This document shows, in pieces, positions 1-12,500 of a stretch of DNA of 64,000 nucleotides. Location: contig JAEMBT020000008.1 of NCBI GenBank assembly GCA_018873245.2, forward strand, positions 1,240,001-1,304,000, given 5' to 3'. Source of the stretch: Archegozetes longisetosus (taxonomy: Eukaryota > Arthropoda > Arachnida > Sarcoptiformes > Trhypochthoniidae). Numbering within the stretch: position 1 is the first letter of the stretch; each line of letters starts with the position of its first letter. The translations under genes were made by a program, and so were the position numbers. The notes below the pieces were generated by a model. That model saw nothing but the letters and a program-made list of their open reading frames with translations. It ran no database searches and was not told where the DNA came from.

Positions 1-69
1 GAAAAATTTAAAGGCAAGTCAATCTTATTAATTAATAGTTTCTTAAAACCATTTATTCTGTACCAACAG

Positions 70-1365
70 ATGATTTTGCAATTGTAGAACATGTGGCAGC
101 GGTTTCGTGCAATAAATGTCACCCGAAAGCTAACAATTTGTTAATAGCAATCGGAAGAAAGGATTTAAGAAGTTATAAAACTTTTGGCACATTTCGTATA
201 CAAAATGATGACTCCTTAGTTAGGATTAAGGACATTAGGGAACTGCCACCCAATTGGAAGTTGAAAACTGATGGAGAATTCAGTTTAGATGACGTCTACT
301 GGGGATTCTTTCCCGAAGATTCAGTAACACTCAAATTAAATGGTAGTAATTTTCATGGTTTCACCTATTTCGCACCGAAACAGATATTTATATTGAAATA
401 CTATGTTGAAAACAAGCGTTATTTTATCTATAAGAGGATAAATAACGATGGATCTCTTACTGATTGGATTGACTTGAAAATTGTCGGAGATTATAATTCT
501 CTTAATTCAATATTTCCAATAAATGATACCCTATATGCTATTAACAACGATCCCCAAATTATGCCATTGATATCAAGCAGGATAATTCTTGAGGACAACA
601 ATGGTGTTTTAGATGTGAACAGTCACAATCTTGTATGAGTTTTATTATAAAAGTTTTAGAAATATTTGAATCAATTATTTAGATTCGATTCTACTAGAAT
701 ATAGAGGCGCGACGCTTTTTCAATTGTTTTGATGATCCGTTCACCCCATCAATCACTATACAATCAGCAGATACAGAAAAAACTTCAACATCATCTGAAG
801 CCACCACAAAACAGTCTTCAATAACCACATCGGAAACAACTACCGAAACAAAGGCTACAACTAGTGATACCACAGTAGAAATGATCACATCTGCAGATAT
901 TAGTGACTCAATTGAACTCATCAGTGATGAAGACGATGAGATTAATCTTATCTGGCTCTTACTCCTCTTCTTAGCTGGAATCTTATGCCTAGTCATCACT
1001 TTAATCGTGTATTTGGTTTTCAGAGGAAGTAAATTAAAACTTCGAAGTAAATTAAAATTTCATTTTATATTAGTCCATTTGTTTAATGCTATTTTGTGGT
1101 AATTACAGGGAAAGACCACTACAATGTGAGCAAGGCCTCCAAAGCAAATTTGACTCGATTTGATTCCATGAACTCAACTGCAAGTATGAGATCGTTAGAT
1201 TATAACAAACATAAAGCTGGCGTAAACTTGTCTCAACCGAATGGTTCGCCATCGAACGCAAGCTTAAGATCATTTAATGAAGAGGGCACAAAAATTAATA
1301 TCAAGTTACCCCAAAGTAAAGGTTCTCCATCGACAGTTAGTTTTAGATCGACTAATGCTAATTAA
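70..1365 (+). CDS. Single-pass membrane protein with repeated cytoplasmic tail, 3' part (5' end outside window)
   Basis: I do not recognise the family. Three exons are visible: 70-632 (after an acceptor ending CAACAG), 698-1028 (or starting at 707) and 1109-1365. All junctions keep phase and the visible part is about 383 residues. The first exon encodes an ectodomain of roughly 188 residues with aromatic-rich strands (for example YIYKR at about 418-440 and a CNKC pair near 107). The second exon gives a Thr/Ser-rich stalk, an acidic patch, then one hydrophobic helix (nt 947-1021, starting LIWLLLLF) followed by a basic residue. The third exon is a Ser-rich, basic cytoplasmic tail with three copies of an S-x-R-S motif. 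The introns are 65 and 80 nt. The second donor may instead be at 1047, which adds six residues in frame. The topology is type I (extracellular N-terminus), assuming a signal peptide upstream of the window. The ligand and role are unknown. Confidence 0.72.
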
Positions 1366-1437
1366 TACTTAGTTTCTTGTATTCCATGTAATCCATGCTT
1401 CGAAACCATCTTTTTTATTCATTACAAATGCTTGAAT

Positions 1438-1443
1438 AATAAA
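1438..1443 (+). promoter_or_regulatory. Polyadenylation signal AATAAA of the membrane-protein gene
   Basis: A canonical AATAAA lies about 73 nt after the stop codon of the upstream gene. A T-rich stretch follows. The position is what a short 3' UTR would give. Confidence 0.5.
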
Positions 1444-2947
1444 TTTGGATCTCTTGCTAAGCACAAACTTTTTGAACCTTTTTTGCATTTATATCACAAC
1501 AATAGATGGGGACATAAAGAGAGCCACTTTTACGTTTCTCTCATTCAGGGGAAACAATGATCCCGACATTGGCTCCAAAGGAATACTAGTAATAAAAGTT
1601 TGCGTTCACATCCAAATGCTAATAATCTATCTATTTGGTAAATAATTGAGAAATAGAAGTACTCATATAATTGTGGCCTCAGTGGTTTAAATCTTAACAA
1701 TCGTTAGGTATCGTTATAAATATAAAAGCTTTTATCATTTGACTCAGGTTTTTAATGAGCAAAGTAGGTTTTTATCGTACATTAAAACGTGTAAAAGAAT
1801 AAAATAGTAGTAAAGTTTCAAGTAGTTAAGTACTTAATTAATCAGAGCTTGTTTTAGATTTTTCAGACTTTTTCCACTTTTATTCTTATTTGTTTAAATT
1901 TTTGACTACTTTTATTGCGAACTTTCTTAAGTTTTCTCTCTTAGTTTTTGGTGAGATAAGTGTTTTGAAGAAAACTTTTAGAGGAGTTGGCAGTTGCGAA
2001 CGAAGATTAACATGATTTGAATGGCACTTAGATTTGGGAACAGAGAACTAATTCGACCAAATATAGAAGTGAGCAGTGATTTGGATCTCAACCACTCACT
2101 ACTAACTAATGACTAAGATTTTTTTTGACGATAAACTAGATCCAGAGCTTGATTGCAATGGTTGGTTTTTAGCCCAAAACTGTTTAATACAGTTATCTAA
2201 ACATTTGATATGACTATATGATTTATTTAATGATTTGTTCACTCAAAAGGCATTCCTTTAATTAAGTGCAATTTATTATTACTAATATATCTTTTATTCA
2301 TTTAAGGCAGTAATCAATTTTCATCACTTTTTAAATACTCTTTAAACTTATCGCTACTGAAAAGTTGTCTTTAATTTAATGACTTTATTATTGTGTGGTA
2401 TAATAACAATTGTAATTTAAATAGTAATCAATTATTTGAGATTTGGATGAAAATAAAAATATTCTAAGTGATTTGCTCTCTTAATAAGTTGCAACAGATG
2501 CACAATCCAATAAGTTTCAGCAAGACTAATTTAAAACTTGGGTTAATTCTCAACTTAAAACTTCTTTCATTAAATGTTCGGTAAGTTTACGTTCGATTTA
2601 CTATTTTTATGCCATTCTTATTATAATTTGGATCCAATTTGATTGGCGTCTGGATGAGTTTTAAATAATCGAATGAATAGTGAGACTTGATCAAATTAGA
2701 ATGGGCCGTTTGTGAGTTCATTTTTCATTTATTTTATTTATTTTTATTAAAATAAAATAATTTGATGAATGTTTGAGTACAAACGCAGTCATGTGTTCAA
2801 AATGTTGTAAAGCATTAAAGAATTTAAGAGGAAGAATTGGTATCTAAGATTTGCTGATCATGCCCAACAGAGCTCAATCCCTTGAAAACTTCCCAAATAG
2901 TACAGTCTATTCTGGATGTAGCGGACGTGTCGATCCAGCAAAAGTAT

Positions 2948-3245
2948 TCACCATAACTGAGATTCACCATAACTGGGATTCACCATAAACGTTTCCGTTC
3001 AAAATGTTAACCATAAAATCCAGATTTGAAATATTAGCTCAATCAGAGCTATTTGAAGGTTAAGCTAACTTACATCATTTCTAACCTTAAGCCGATCATT
3101 TTTATAGTTTTTAGGAAAACCTTGATTATCTTCTACAAACCTCAGAAGAATTCACTATAAATGAATACTATTTATGCTACTTGTGTGAAGAAATTTGTTC
3201 ACAATAACCGAATTTTCACTATAAGCGAGTTCACTATATCCGCGA
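2948..3245 (+). repeat. Degenerate 16-bp direct repeats, consensus near TTCACYATAACYGRG
   Basis: Three copies run head to tail at about 2947-2995 (ATTCACCATAACTGRG with variants). A further copy lies near 3148 and three more at about 3203-3245 (TTCACAATAACCGAA, TTCACTATAAGCGAG, TTCACTATATCCGCG). All are in the same orientation. The pattern resembles the short subterminal binding-site repeats of decayed DNA transposons. I cannot see inverted ends or a transposase, so the assignment is open. Confidence 0.5.
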
Positions 3246-6200
3246 TAGTCTGTGTTACTTTCAAACTTAATATTCCTAGAATTGGCTGGTTTGAGATCAC
3301 ATTTCAAATTTGAATTATAGATTCCCTTGGGCCATAAATAAGGCTTAGAACCAGAACTGCGACTAAAGTTAACCTTAGTTATAAATTAGTTTGTGTTTGG
3401 TCGCGCTTTAAGTCTCTTGATTTGGATCATTAGTTTAAACTGACTCAGCGATTAATTTTAAGAATAGGGTTGTAGCCAAAAATACCGTTCACAGAATATG
3501 TTTAATATTTCATATGTCAATATAAACTACCTCAAATCAATAGATTATAATAAAATATGCCTCATTCTGAAAATCTCAACTAATTTAACCAAAAAATGTT
3601 ATCTAAGCATATGAATCTTGAAGTGGTTTGGACCTGTCAAGGCTTAAACATGAACAGAGTGGTGATGCTGCAAAATTTGGTGGGGGCGTACAAAGTCAGA
3701 AGCTCAGAGTGGGAGTCACAGACCATATTCATTTTGATAAAATATATACTTTTTCCATACCTATGGTTCAATAGTTTTAAGCTTAGATTATAGTCTATTT
3801 TACTTTATATTGTAGCAGTTATTACAAAAAATCAACAAAATTTCATATTCAAAAATATAAGACTTTTACGCCAAATTAGCGACAGATTTGAATTGAAGGC
3901 TCACAAGTATCCCAAACTCCTGCTGGCTTAGCCACTCACTCAAAATTTGTACTTAGATTAAACATGAACTGAAGTCTTCTTGTCTTGAGGTAATACTTGA
4001 GCATAACTTGAATCTAATTTGCAAAATCTACTTGCAACTTATATTATTAATCAATATTTAATTAAGTTTATAGAAACGGGACAAATACACATCAATCGAT
4101 ATAAATATTTAGATGAAATGCAATATTGTTTTATTTTGTTGTGTAGTCTTAATCTTGAGATAAATTTGGGTTTGCAATAAAAAGGATCATAGAAAGTGTT
4201 TCCAGAGATTCGTGGAAAACAAAATCGAATCAAATAATATTTCAGGATTGATATAATATTTTCTGATTTCATATTTTTATGACATAATTGATCCTTATTT
4301 TGATGCTGTTGTAAATCAATATCTTTCCTCTGGTTTCTATGACAACACTTCAGATGAAATTGAAGTTTGGATTGAAGACTGAATCCAATATAGAAAATGT
4401 TAAAACGTCTGAACTATAATAAACACAGAGAGATATATATGTTTCATAGAGATTTCAGTTGGACTGCATCTATATTCTAGCAGAGAGAGCAATACTTTGA
4501 AAGCTTATCCTTTATTGTAAAATAAATCTGTTCATTATTTCTCAGAGCTTTCATTTGAAACATCACAAAATGAACATCTAATAGTGCTTTTACTTATCTT
4601 TACTGAAGATTAGTCGCTCACCTTATCATCGCGTGGGAGTTGTACACAATCGCGATCAAAATCTTGGTCCAAATGCTTTCAATTTGCTATATTTTGTCAT
4701 TTAAATCATATAAAAGACTGAATTTGGTGTAAAATTATCATCACTTTCTATATTATGGTTTGAGATTTAAGGCAAAAGTTTTTACAAGAGAATTGAGTTT
4801 TTAGGTGAAAATAAAGCGCTCAATTTTACACAATAGAAAAAAGCGTTTTACAAAAAGTAAAGAAAAACTTGTGATTATTTCTTTTGTGCGCGTTTTATAC
4901 ACTATGCTATTAGAGTACGCGTATATGATATTCATCTGCCATTTCAATAGAGTGTGTGTGTTTGGAGGGGATGAGGCCATAGAGATTTGATGAAAGAAAA
5001 CACTATATACACTATATATTATTTGCTACTACTATGGACTTTCATTTGCCAAATTGCGTAACTGTTCGCCCAATCAGACCTTTTAAAAAACTAACTAACA
5101 TCACGTTCTCACTGTTTTCTAAACCAGTAAAGCTAAAGTTTTCAGCTTTGATTCATTGGCGAACTTGCAAACTAAACACTTTCCTCTTTCAGTCCGATTT
5201 GTGTAGACATCTCAATCATTTTAACGGCACTCAATAAACGTTAATTTGAATCCTTAATAAATTGAAGACATTCTTAAGAGCCAGTAATAAATAAGCTTTG
5301 TTTGTTTGTGCGGATGTTTGGAATTGATAAGAATTGGTTTTTTAGTAGAGCTATTATTATAGCAGAACAGAAGACAAAACAAACTGTAAATAAATACTAG
5401 AAAAGTGCACATTTTCAATAGCATACTTACTCGTTAGAAATGTTCTCATATTTATTTCCACATTTCTTGCATAACTTTATGCATCTCTAACTTCTTTTCC
5501 ACAAATAGTTGATTCTGTGGAACAGTTCTTTCTTCAGATACTTTATTTTTAAGTTGTTTTGCTATGCATAGCTTGACTGAAAGTTAAAGATAACTGACTT
5601 GTAAGACAACTGATAATAGCTTTGGTAAGTCAAGTGCAAAGGAAGTGATTGAAAGGAGTCGTAGAGCAGACACTAAAAGGAAATAGATTTACAATTCTAG
5701 TGTAACAATACTTCTTCTTTTCGTATGTAACCATTTGCGAACCAATGCAAATCAACTCTAAAGATATTCTAGTGTTTGCTTCGTATATATGTATATATTT
5801 GCAGCATATTTTTGCTTTTCTGCCATAATATTGAGCGTCAACAATAACTATGTTTACTATTAACAATTCCACCAATTCTTTTAGGGAGGGATAAGAATGT
5901 CTTTAAGATTAATTGCACTCATTGTTCAATTGTGTAATACCAGGCTGTTGTGAACTTCTTGGGTGGCGATGGTGTAAGAGTATTGGAGAAGAAAAGAGGA
6001 GAAGTTATTCCGTTAAATGATCTACTCTTGAAAAAAGGGATAAATTGTTTGAGAGAGAAAAGAAAAAGATAAATAAAATTCTAAAAATAAAAACGCTGAG
6101 TACATATTCCGAGTTGAGAAGTAGATCATTTTCAAGTTTATGATCACAACGGATGGAGTATTATATGGGCTTAAAATACCGTAAGAAAGGCTGAAAACTT

Positions 6201-6480
6201 ACGACACAAGCTTCGAAGACCTGATTTAGCGACTTTTAACCTCATGCGCGTTAATACACTTACAGCTTAAATGCTGGCTCTATATTGTTGAAAAAAAAGT
6301 TGACTTCTATTGAATCATTTTGACTTCTTTATCCACGAGCAGCAAAATGAAAGCGCTTTTTCGGACAATCCATCTTATCGCTGACAACCAGTATATGTAT
6401 ATTTACTTCTAACTTACTTTCACTGCCACCCAATTGTAATCTCCGTTAGGTTGTCTTCATTTTGTTCATTATTACTCTCT

Positions 6481-6500
6481 TCTACTCTACTCTACTCTAC
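6481..6500 (+). repeat. (TCTAC)4 pentanucleotide microsatellite
   Basis: Four perfect TCTAC units in tandem, with CT-rich sequence just before them. No gene is near. Confidence 0.8.
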
Positions 6501-9500
6501 TCCACTTACCATCTATTGATACTATTTAATTAGGATAGAAAAGGCTGAAAGAAACTGATTATGGTATATTTAGTTTGATACTTATAAGCAAGTTATTCTT
6601 CTTTTTAGCACTTTAATAACTGGACTATTATTTATTTCATTAAAGGCTGTCATCGAAGTCATCTGTAATATGGACAGAAACAGGAAACTTATTTCTCAGA
6701 CCAGTAGATGTATGGCTCGACAACTGCCAGAACATTGATTTCTATGCATAAAATGTCGATTGTCTGGACCAGTCAAATACAGGAAGGGTTGGGTCTCAAC
6801 AATCAGTTGTCCTCATCATTGCTGACGACGGGTTTTGTTGAACGATCGAACCGGTGATGCCTTGTACTCCATGCTAACGGTAATTCACCAGAATTTCATG
6901 TGTCATTTCAGAGTAAGTCTCTGTAGTGTGTTTATATGAATGTTGTCTACAAATTAGAGCACAACTAAGCAGATGGTATGGGGTTTTGGTTGACGTGCTT
7001 TTTTGAAAACTTTCAATACAGAGTTATGTTATATACTATTGAGATCTTAGTGGGAGTGAGGCAGTCACACAGAATCAGACCAACTCTTAGGCCAAAATTG
7101 ACGAGTAAACAAGTATTGTGCTATTCATACAAACGCAAATACTTACTCACTCGTGTCTTCATTTTTATTATTCTTTCATAATAATTATAATTGAGGTTAG
7201 GGCTCGGATTTCTATATTTCAAAATTAGATTCATTTATTTTTAACTCTTTGGCATTGAAGTATTTGCTAAAATCTTGTACTAAACTAGATACTTTCCATT
7301 AAAATAATTGGCTTTCTCATCTTGAAAGCAATTAATACTTACCGAATACTGTCAGTGAGCTATATTCTGAGAAATCTGATAGATTCATATCTCATGTGTC
7401 ATATGATACTATAACTTGAGTTGAAAGAGAAGATCTTAAACAAACTGAAAAAGTTGACAAAAATGAATTATTACTAATATAAGAATGGCAAGCGATCAGT
7501 AGTTGTGGCAAAGTTAGAATCGATGTGTTATAGAAGTTGTAGCGCAGATTGTTTTGCTTTGGTGTAGGAGTAAAATGAGTATAATATAGGGAAGGCCTGA
7601 CACACGAATTGTAAACAACGTTATACTCGAATGGTAGTAACTTATAGTTTTCATTTGACTGCTGCATATGTTTTTGCACACGCATAGATTCACGTATTTT
7701 TATTATTTATCAAAAGTATTTAAGTGGACCCAACATTTTCGGGGTCAACATGAGTAGAGGGTCTTTTGGTCGAAATGTTTCCGAAGCTTTGATACTAGAC
7801 TTGACGAAAACTTCGGTATTTCAGGTTTTGACAGTAGAATAAAGTTTAAAAAGCGGTTTTATGAATAATAGGAGTAAAAAAGAGAATAATAAAATGTGTG
7901 CGAAGGCGTGTCGCGTGTCAGTAAGTCTTAGCTATTTAGGACTTCAAAATTGTGTTCCAACTAAATCTTAGTCCAATTCCCGCTGATTTCTAATGCTTAG
8001 CCCAAAGCCATATAGAGTTTGTGACCTTTTTTAACAATAAAATAAGGCTATCTAACAAACTGTGACTTTAATGATTGTGTACCTGTTGCTTCTTCTATCA
8101 GTTAATTGTAAGTTCGATTTCGAGCTTTTCTTTTCAGTTGATCTCTCAGTGTTTTATCGCTTTTTTGGTCACTCGATTTTCCCGATTCTTGGAAATTCAA
8201 TTCGAAAGAGCGGCTCAAAATTGAGGAAAATTCTCGCAAAACAAGAGTAAGTAATAGTTGTTGAACTTGTAGAATAACTTTAGTACTTGGAGAGAATAAA
8301 TTAGCCATTATTTAGACAAAGGCTATATTTAACTTTAATCTATTCTCTGAAATTGACGTTATGTTATGTGATGTCCTGAAAATTTCAAACGTAAAGATGG
8401 CCAATCCGATTGAACGAATCACATGAGACATCACTTAGTAACAAATTATCTCTTAAAATGTTGATTATCTGTTAATTACTACTTTGAAGTCACAATTGAA
8501 ATCTTTGTTTTATTGTGAGAAAAGTAATTACAGATTTCTTTAGATTACAGATTACAGAATAAGCAAATTGCTTTTGTGATTTTGCAGCTGATTTGAAAAC
8601 TTAGCGGTTCGCTACAATCAGCTCCTAAGGAGACTAGAGTCTCACTCATTGTATTGTTTTCTAAAATTCAAGCTTAATAATTAGAAAAACGGATATTCAT
8701 TTTTTCCTCTAGGTCTTACTTTTATCCTCACCCATATTTCTTGAAAATTTGTGAGAGTTGCGAAAACTTACTGCTAATCCTGATTGAGAACATAGATTTT
8801 TGTTGAATTAGGCGATTTTTCCTAAATTTCTTGCTATCATTTTGAACGCAGTTGTCTTTTGATACCTTACTTTTGATTATCTGTTTTGAGGTTAAGTATT
8901 TTTAGATTTAGTACTTCGATGGATCCAAGCATGTTAGCCAGATTCGATTCAATGATATCTTTCATTTGATCTTCAACAAAAGCTATAAAATAAAATATCA
9001 ACTTTCAAGTCAGCCTTTAATGGATTTGGAGATTTAGGAAAAAATAGATTTATAGATGCAGTTTTGTACTATTTTTGTTGGAAAATCGAAACGTCAAATA
9101 AGGCAGTTATAAAGATCCGACTTTCACAAAAACTGTTCAACTCTTTTATTTTTAATGACATCATATAAACTGGTCTCAACTGATTAAAAGAGTTATAAAA
9201 ATCTTTTATTATGATTGACTCTTGTGGTCATTCAAATTAGTCGCGCTAATAATAGCTGTATAACAATAACATTAATTTAAGATGCAATACTAGTATAAAT
9301 TAGTTGAACATAATTTCATGTTTAACTCTTTAGTGAGTTTGCGAAACATCATAAACAGTTGTCTGAAAAGATTCTATAAATTTTCAGAAAACATCAATTT
9401 GTTTGAAATCGTGTTTCTGACTGGCTCCTAGTCCTCAATTGAATACCTTCGAGCCTTTCTTCATGAATTTTCCTCTGTGTACGATTGGAATTTCAACATC

Positions 9501-12500
9501 TTCGAGCTTATGAAAAATAAAACTTATTCTCGAATAAATTAGATATCTGCTAGTGTTAGAATAAGTATGACATTAATTTTTGATTAAATAAAATACATTA
9601 TTGATATCTACTATCAGAAAGAGGATGGGCTGATGGCAATAATAATACCGCTTTGATTTTGATTGTCCAATGAAAGTGCACGCAATAATAAGATCGAAAC
9701 AAGTGATCGATAGTTGAGTCACTCTTATTTTGTACTGCATTTATAAATTAAAATACTTCTATATTGTACTCTATATCAACTTCAATTTCTACTTTGCTTA
9801 AACTTATTTGCTTAGCTTTTGATCTGAAAAATTGGTCTTTAATAAGATATAGACTTTTAAAGAGATAAGGATTTATTAGATATGTGATAACAAGATCGTT
9901 ACTCTTTGTTGATTCGTGTATTACAGAGTTAAGAACAAAACGTTAAGCAAATAGTTAGTGTGTGTCTGAATTACCTAATGTTGATTTTAAGCATATTATG
10001 ATTAAGTGGTTGACGGCAATAATGATAGTAAGAGAGGATAATATATAATAAAAAAACGTAAAAGATAAATGCGATGTATATTTCATGTTGTCATCTACTT
10101 TTAATATGGATGTACTGTTATGTATATAATGTGCACTTAAATAGCAATACTACTACCCATGACTTTGACGGTAGTTTATGCCGCCGGTAGTGTTATGCCA
10201 AATATTATCTCGGGCTAAGGGCTGGCGAACTACATAAATCAAAAACTCATGCCTTGCTTTTTATTAGTTCATGTAGTTTTTTCTTCTCGTTTTTACTATT
10301 GACCGAAATAAAACGTCAATCTCTAAGCGAACGAATGCAATTTGACTTATTTTTTATACATATAGTCAACGATTCGGTTGAACGCATGAATAGTTAAGAA
10401 GGAATGGAATTGATAGAAAAGAAACGCCCATATGATATATCCATATTAACTCCATAGTTATGTAATAAATGTCGACGAGAAAAAATGACTAGTGAAAAGT
10501 TTGCTATTTTTTCTGCTTTTACAGCTATTCCCAAAACTAACTTTACTATTCATTAAGTCTGCAGTGATCTAGAGGTGCATTTGCCTTCTTTTATTTCTAT
10601 TTCTCCTAATTAATGAATTGTCAAAACAGCGCTATTCATATTTATTTTAGCCATTATTTATATGCTTTTATCGCCATTTCTCTGGGCAAGTAGTTGGACA
10701 GTAGTGTTGTGCCCACACTCTTGCTTTAGTAATCGAAAAAATCAACTGAAAGCATGTTAGAAGAGCTTTTCTTTTCTACTATTTTTTCTCTCTTAACATT
10801 ATTTGGTAAAGAAAATCAATATAGAATAGAATAGTCAGTCAGATCTCACAAAATGAGTTTCTCCTGGCATTCAACGAAATGGACACCATGTGCACTGAAT
10901 TTACTTCATATGTCACTTCTTCTCTTATAACATTCATTTATGATCATTATTCCACTAGTTCTTTAGCTACACCTTCTTCTAGTTTGCATATTAGGCCTAG
11001 GTTTGTTTTGAATCAGTTCAGAGTCAACTAATCAGTCAAGGTTTGCATCGATTGAAGCCTTGATTGTTCTTTCTCTAGTAACTCGTTTAAATCAATCAGT
11101 TTTATGAGCACTTAATTTTTAGTTGAGCCATAATTCAAGTTTCAAATGAGTACACAAAACTCCGGCATACGGTATGTTGAAAATCATATACTAAAAATTA
11201 GCTTGTTTTTACGAAGAAATTCCAAGTATTCGATATTTGTACAAATTTTCAAGTGCTTCAATTACTACCATCAAAGTATTCAAATATTTCAATCGAAATT
11301 CAATTGACTCCCTATTATTGTTGTTCATGATTCTATTTTACACCCACAAACACCTGATGTATCTACTGAATAGACGCAGCGATTTCAGCCTTGATTATGA
11401 ATTTTGGAAATTTTTAGAGGACTTAGAAACAATAGTTAAACTGGTGTATTACTTACATTAACGAGTAAGTCATAAGCTTACTTACTGTAAGCGATGTCAT
11501 GTTTCTTAAGGTTTACATTTTCTGATGCAACATATTGAAAAATTAGATTATTCAACAAAATTCTAATCAAAGTGAGTAACTTTGACTTGAGTCAAATAAA
11601 AGTGACTAACGACTCAGTAGCTGTTTCTAAACTATGCGGTGGTAGCTGTTTTCTGTTTGGCAATGACTAACAAAACTGTTTTGTGCGATGAGTTTTTTAA
11701 ATGATTATAACTGTTATACCCGTTATTTCTTGCTTTCAACACTAGGAATACATAGTTAGTGATGGGGAATATATATATTGTCGATACGCATCCGTAATCT
11801 CGTTCGCAACACATCATTTGCTATGCAATCTATTTTTATCGTAAAAAAGCAACTCATGCCACAAAAGTATTGCCTGAAGTGCTGTATCTTTTCTGTTATT
11901 TGTCAAATTGTGTTTATTAGAGAAGAGAGAAAAAAATTCCTAACTATCCGAGTGGAAATGTCTCTCAATATCTGTAGTTATTTACATATATTTTTATTGC
12001 TAACAAGTCTCTCATTTCAAAAGAGAATAACAATCTCTAACATTTGGCGCATTTTAAAACTAATGTCCTGCTGGCCATCCATTCAGACCAATGTGTTGTT
12101 ATCAGACAGTATTGAAACGGTGGCCGTATTATTGTTGTTTGTGAGCTAAAAGTACCGTTTGTTACAAAAATAAAAAGCAACGATAAGGACCGGTTCTGCG
12201 AAAGGTCTGGGGGTTGAAAGGGGAGATCCACCACTAAACCCATTCTGAATAACTGAAACTACAGTTATATATCGAATGGACGGTAATATCTGTACGGACT
12301 TTGAAGAGGGGTTTAGGTCTGAAGCAATATTAAATGGCAGCTTGCATTCAGTCCACTATTTCAATCCATTATAAATGAAAGACATGTCAGAAGTGAACGC
12401 GTGCAAAGCACACGCGTTTATTAGATTCGCCGCTCATTTGGCCTGAAAGGGCAATACCTCGAGTATAACATATCGTACATTATATTTATTTCGCAACTTA

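Noticed and set aside
12375..12398. TGAAAGACATG, identical to the first 11 bases of miR-71
   Set aside because: The match stops after 11 bases, and I see no complementary arm that would form a miRNA precursor hairpin.
12393..12418. Hairpin AACGCGTG ... CACGCGTT
   Set aside because: The 8-bp stem is clear, but there is no T run, gene end or repeat context to give it a role.
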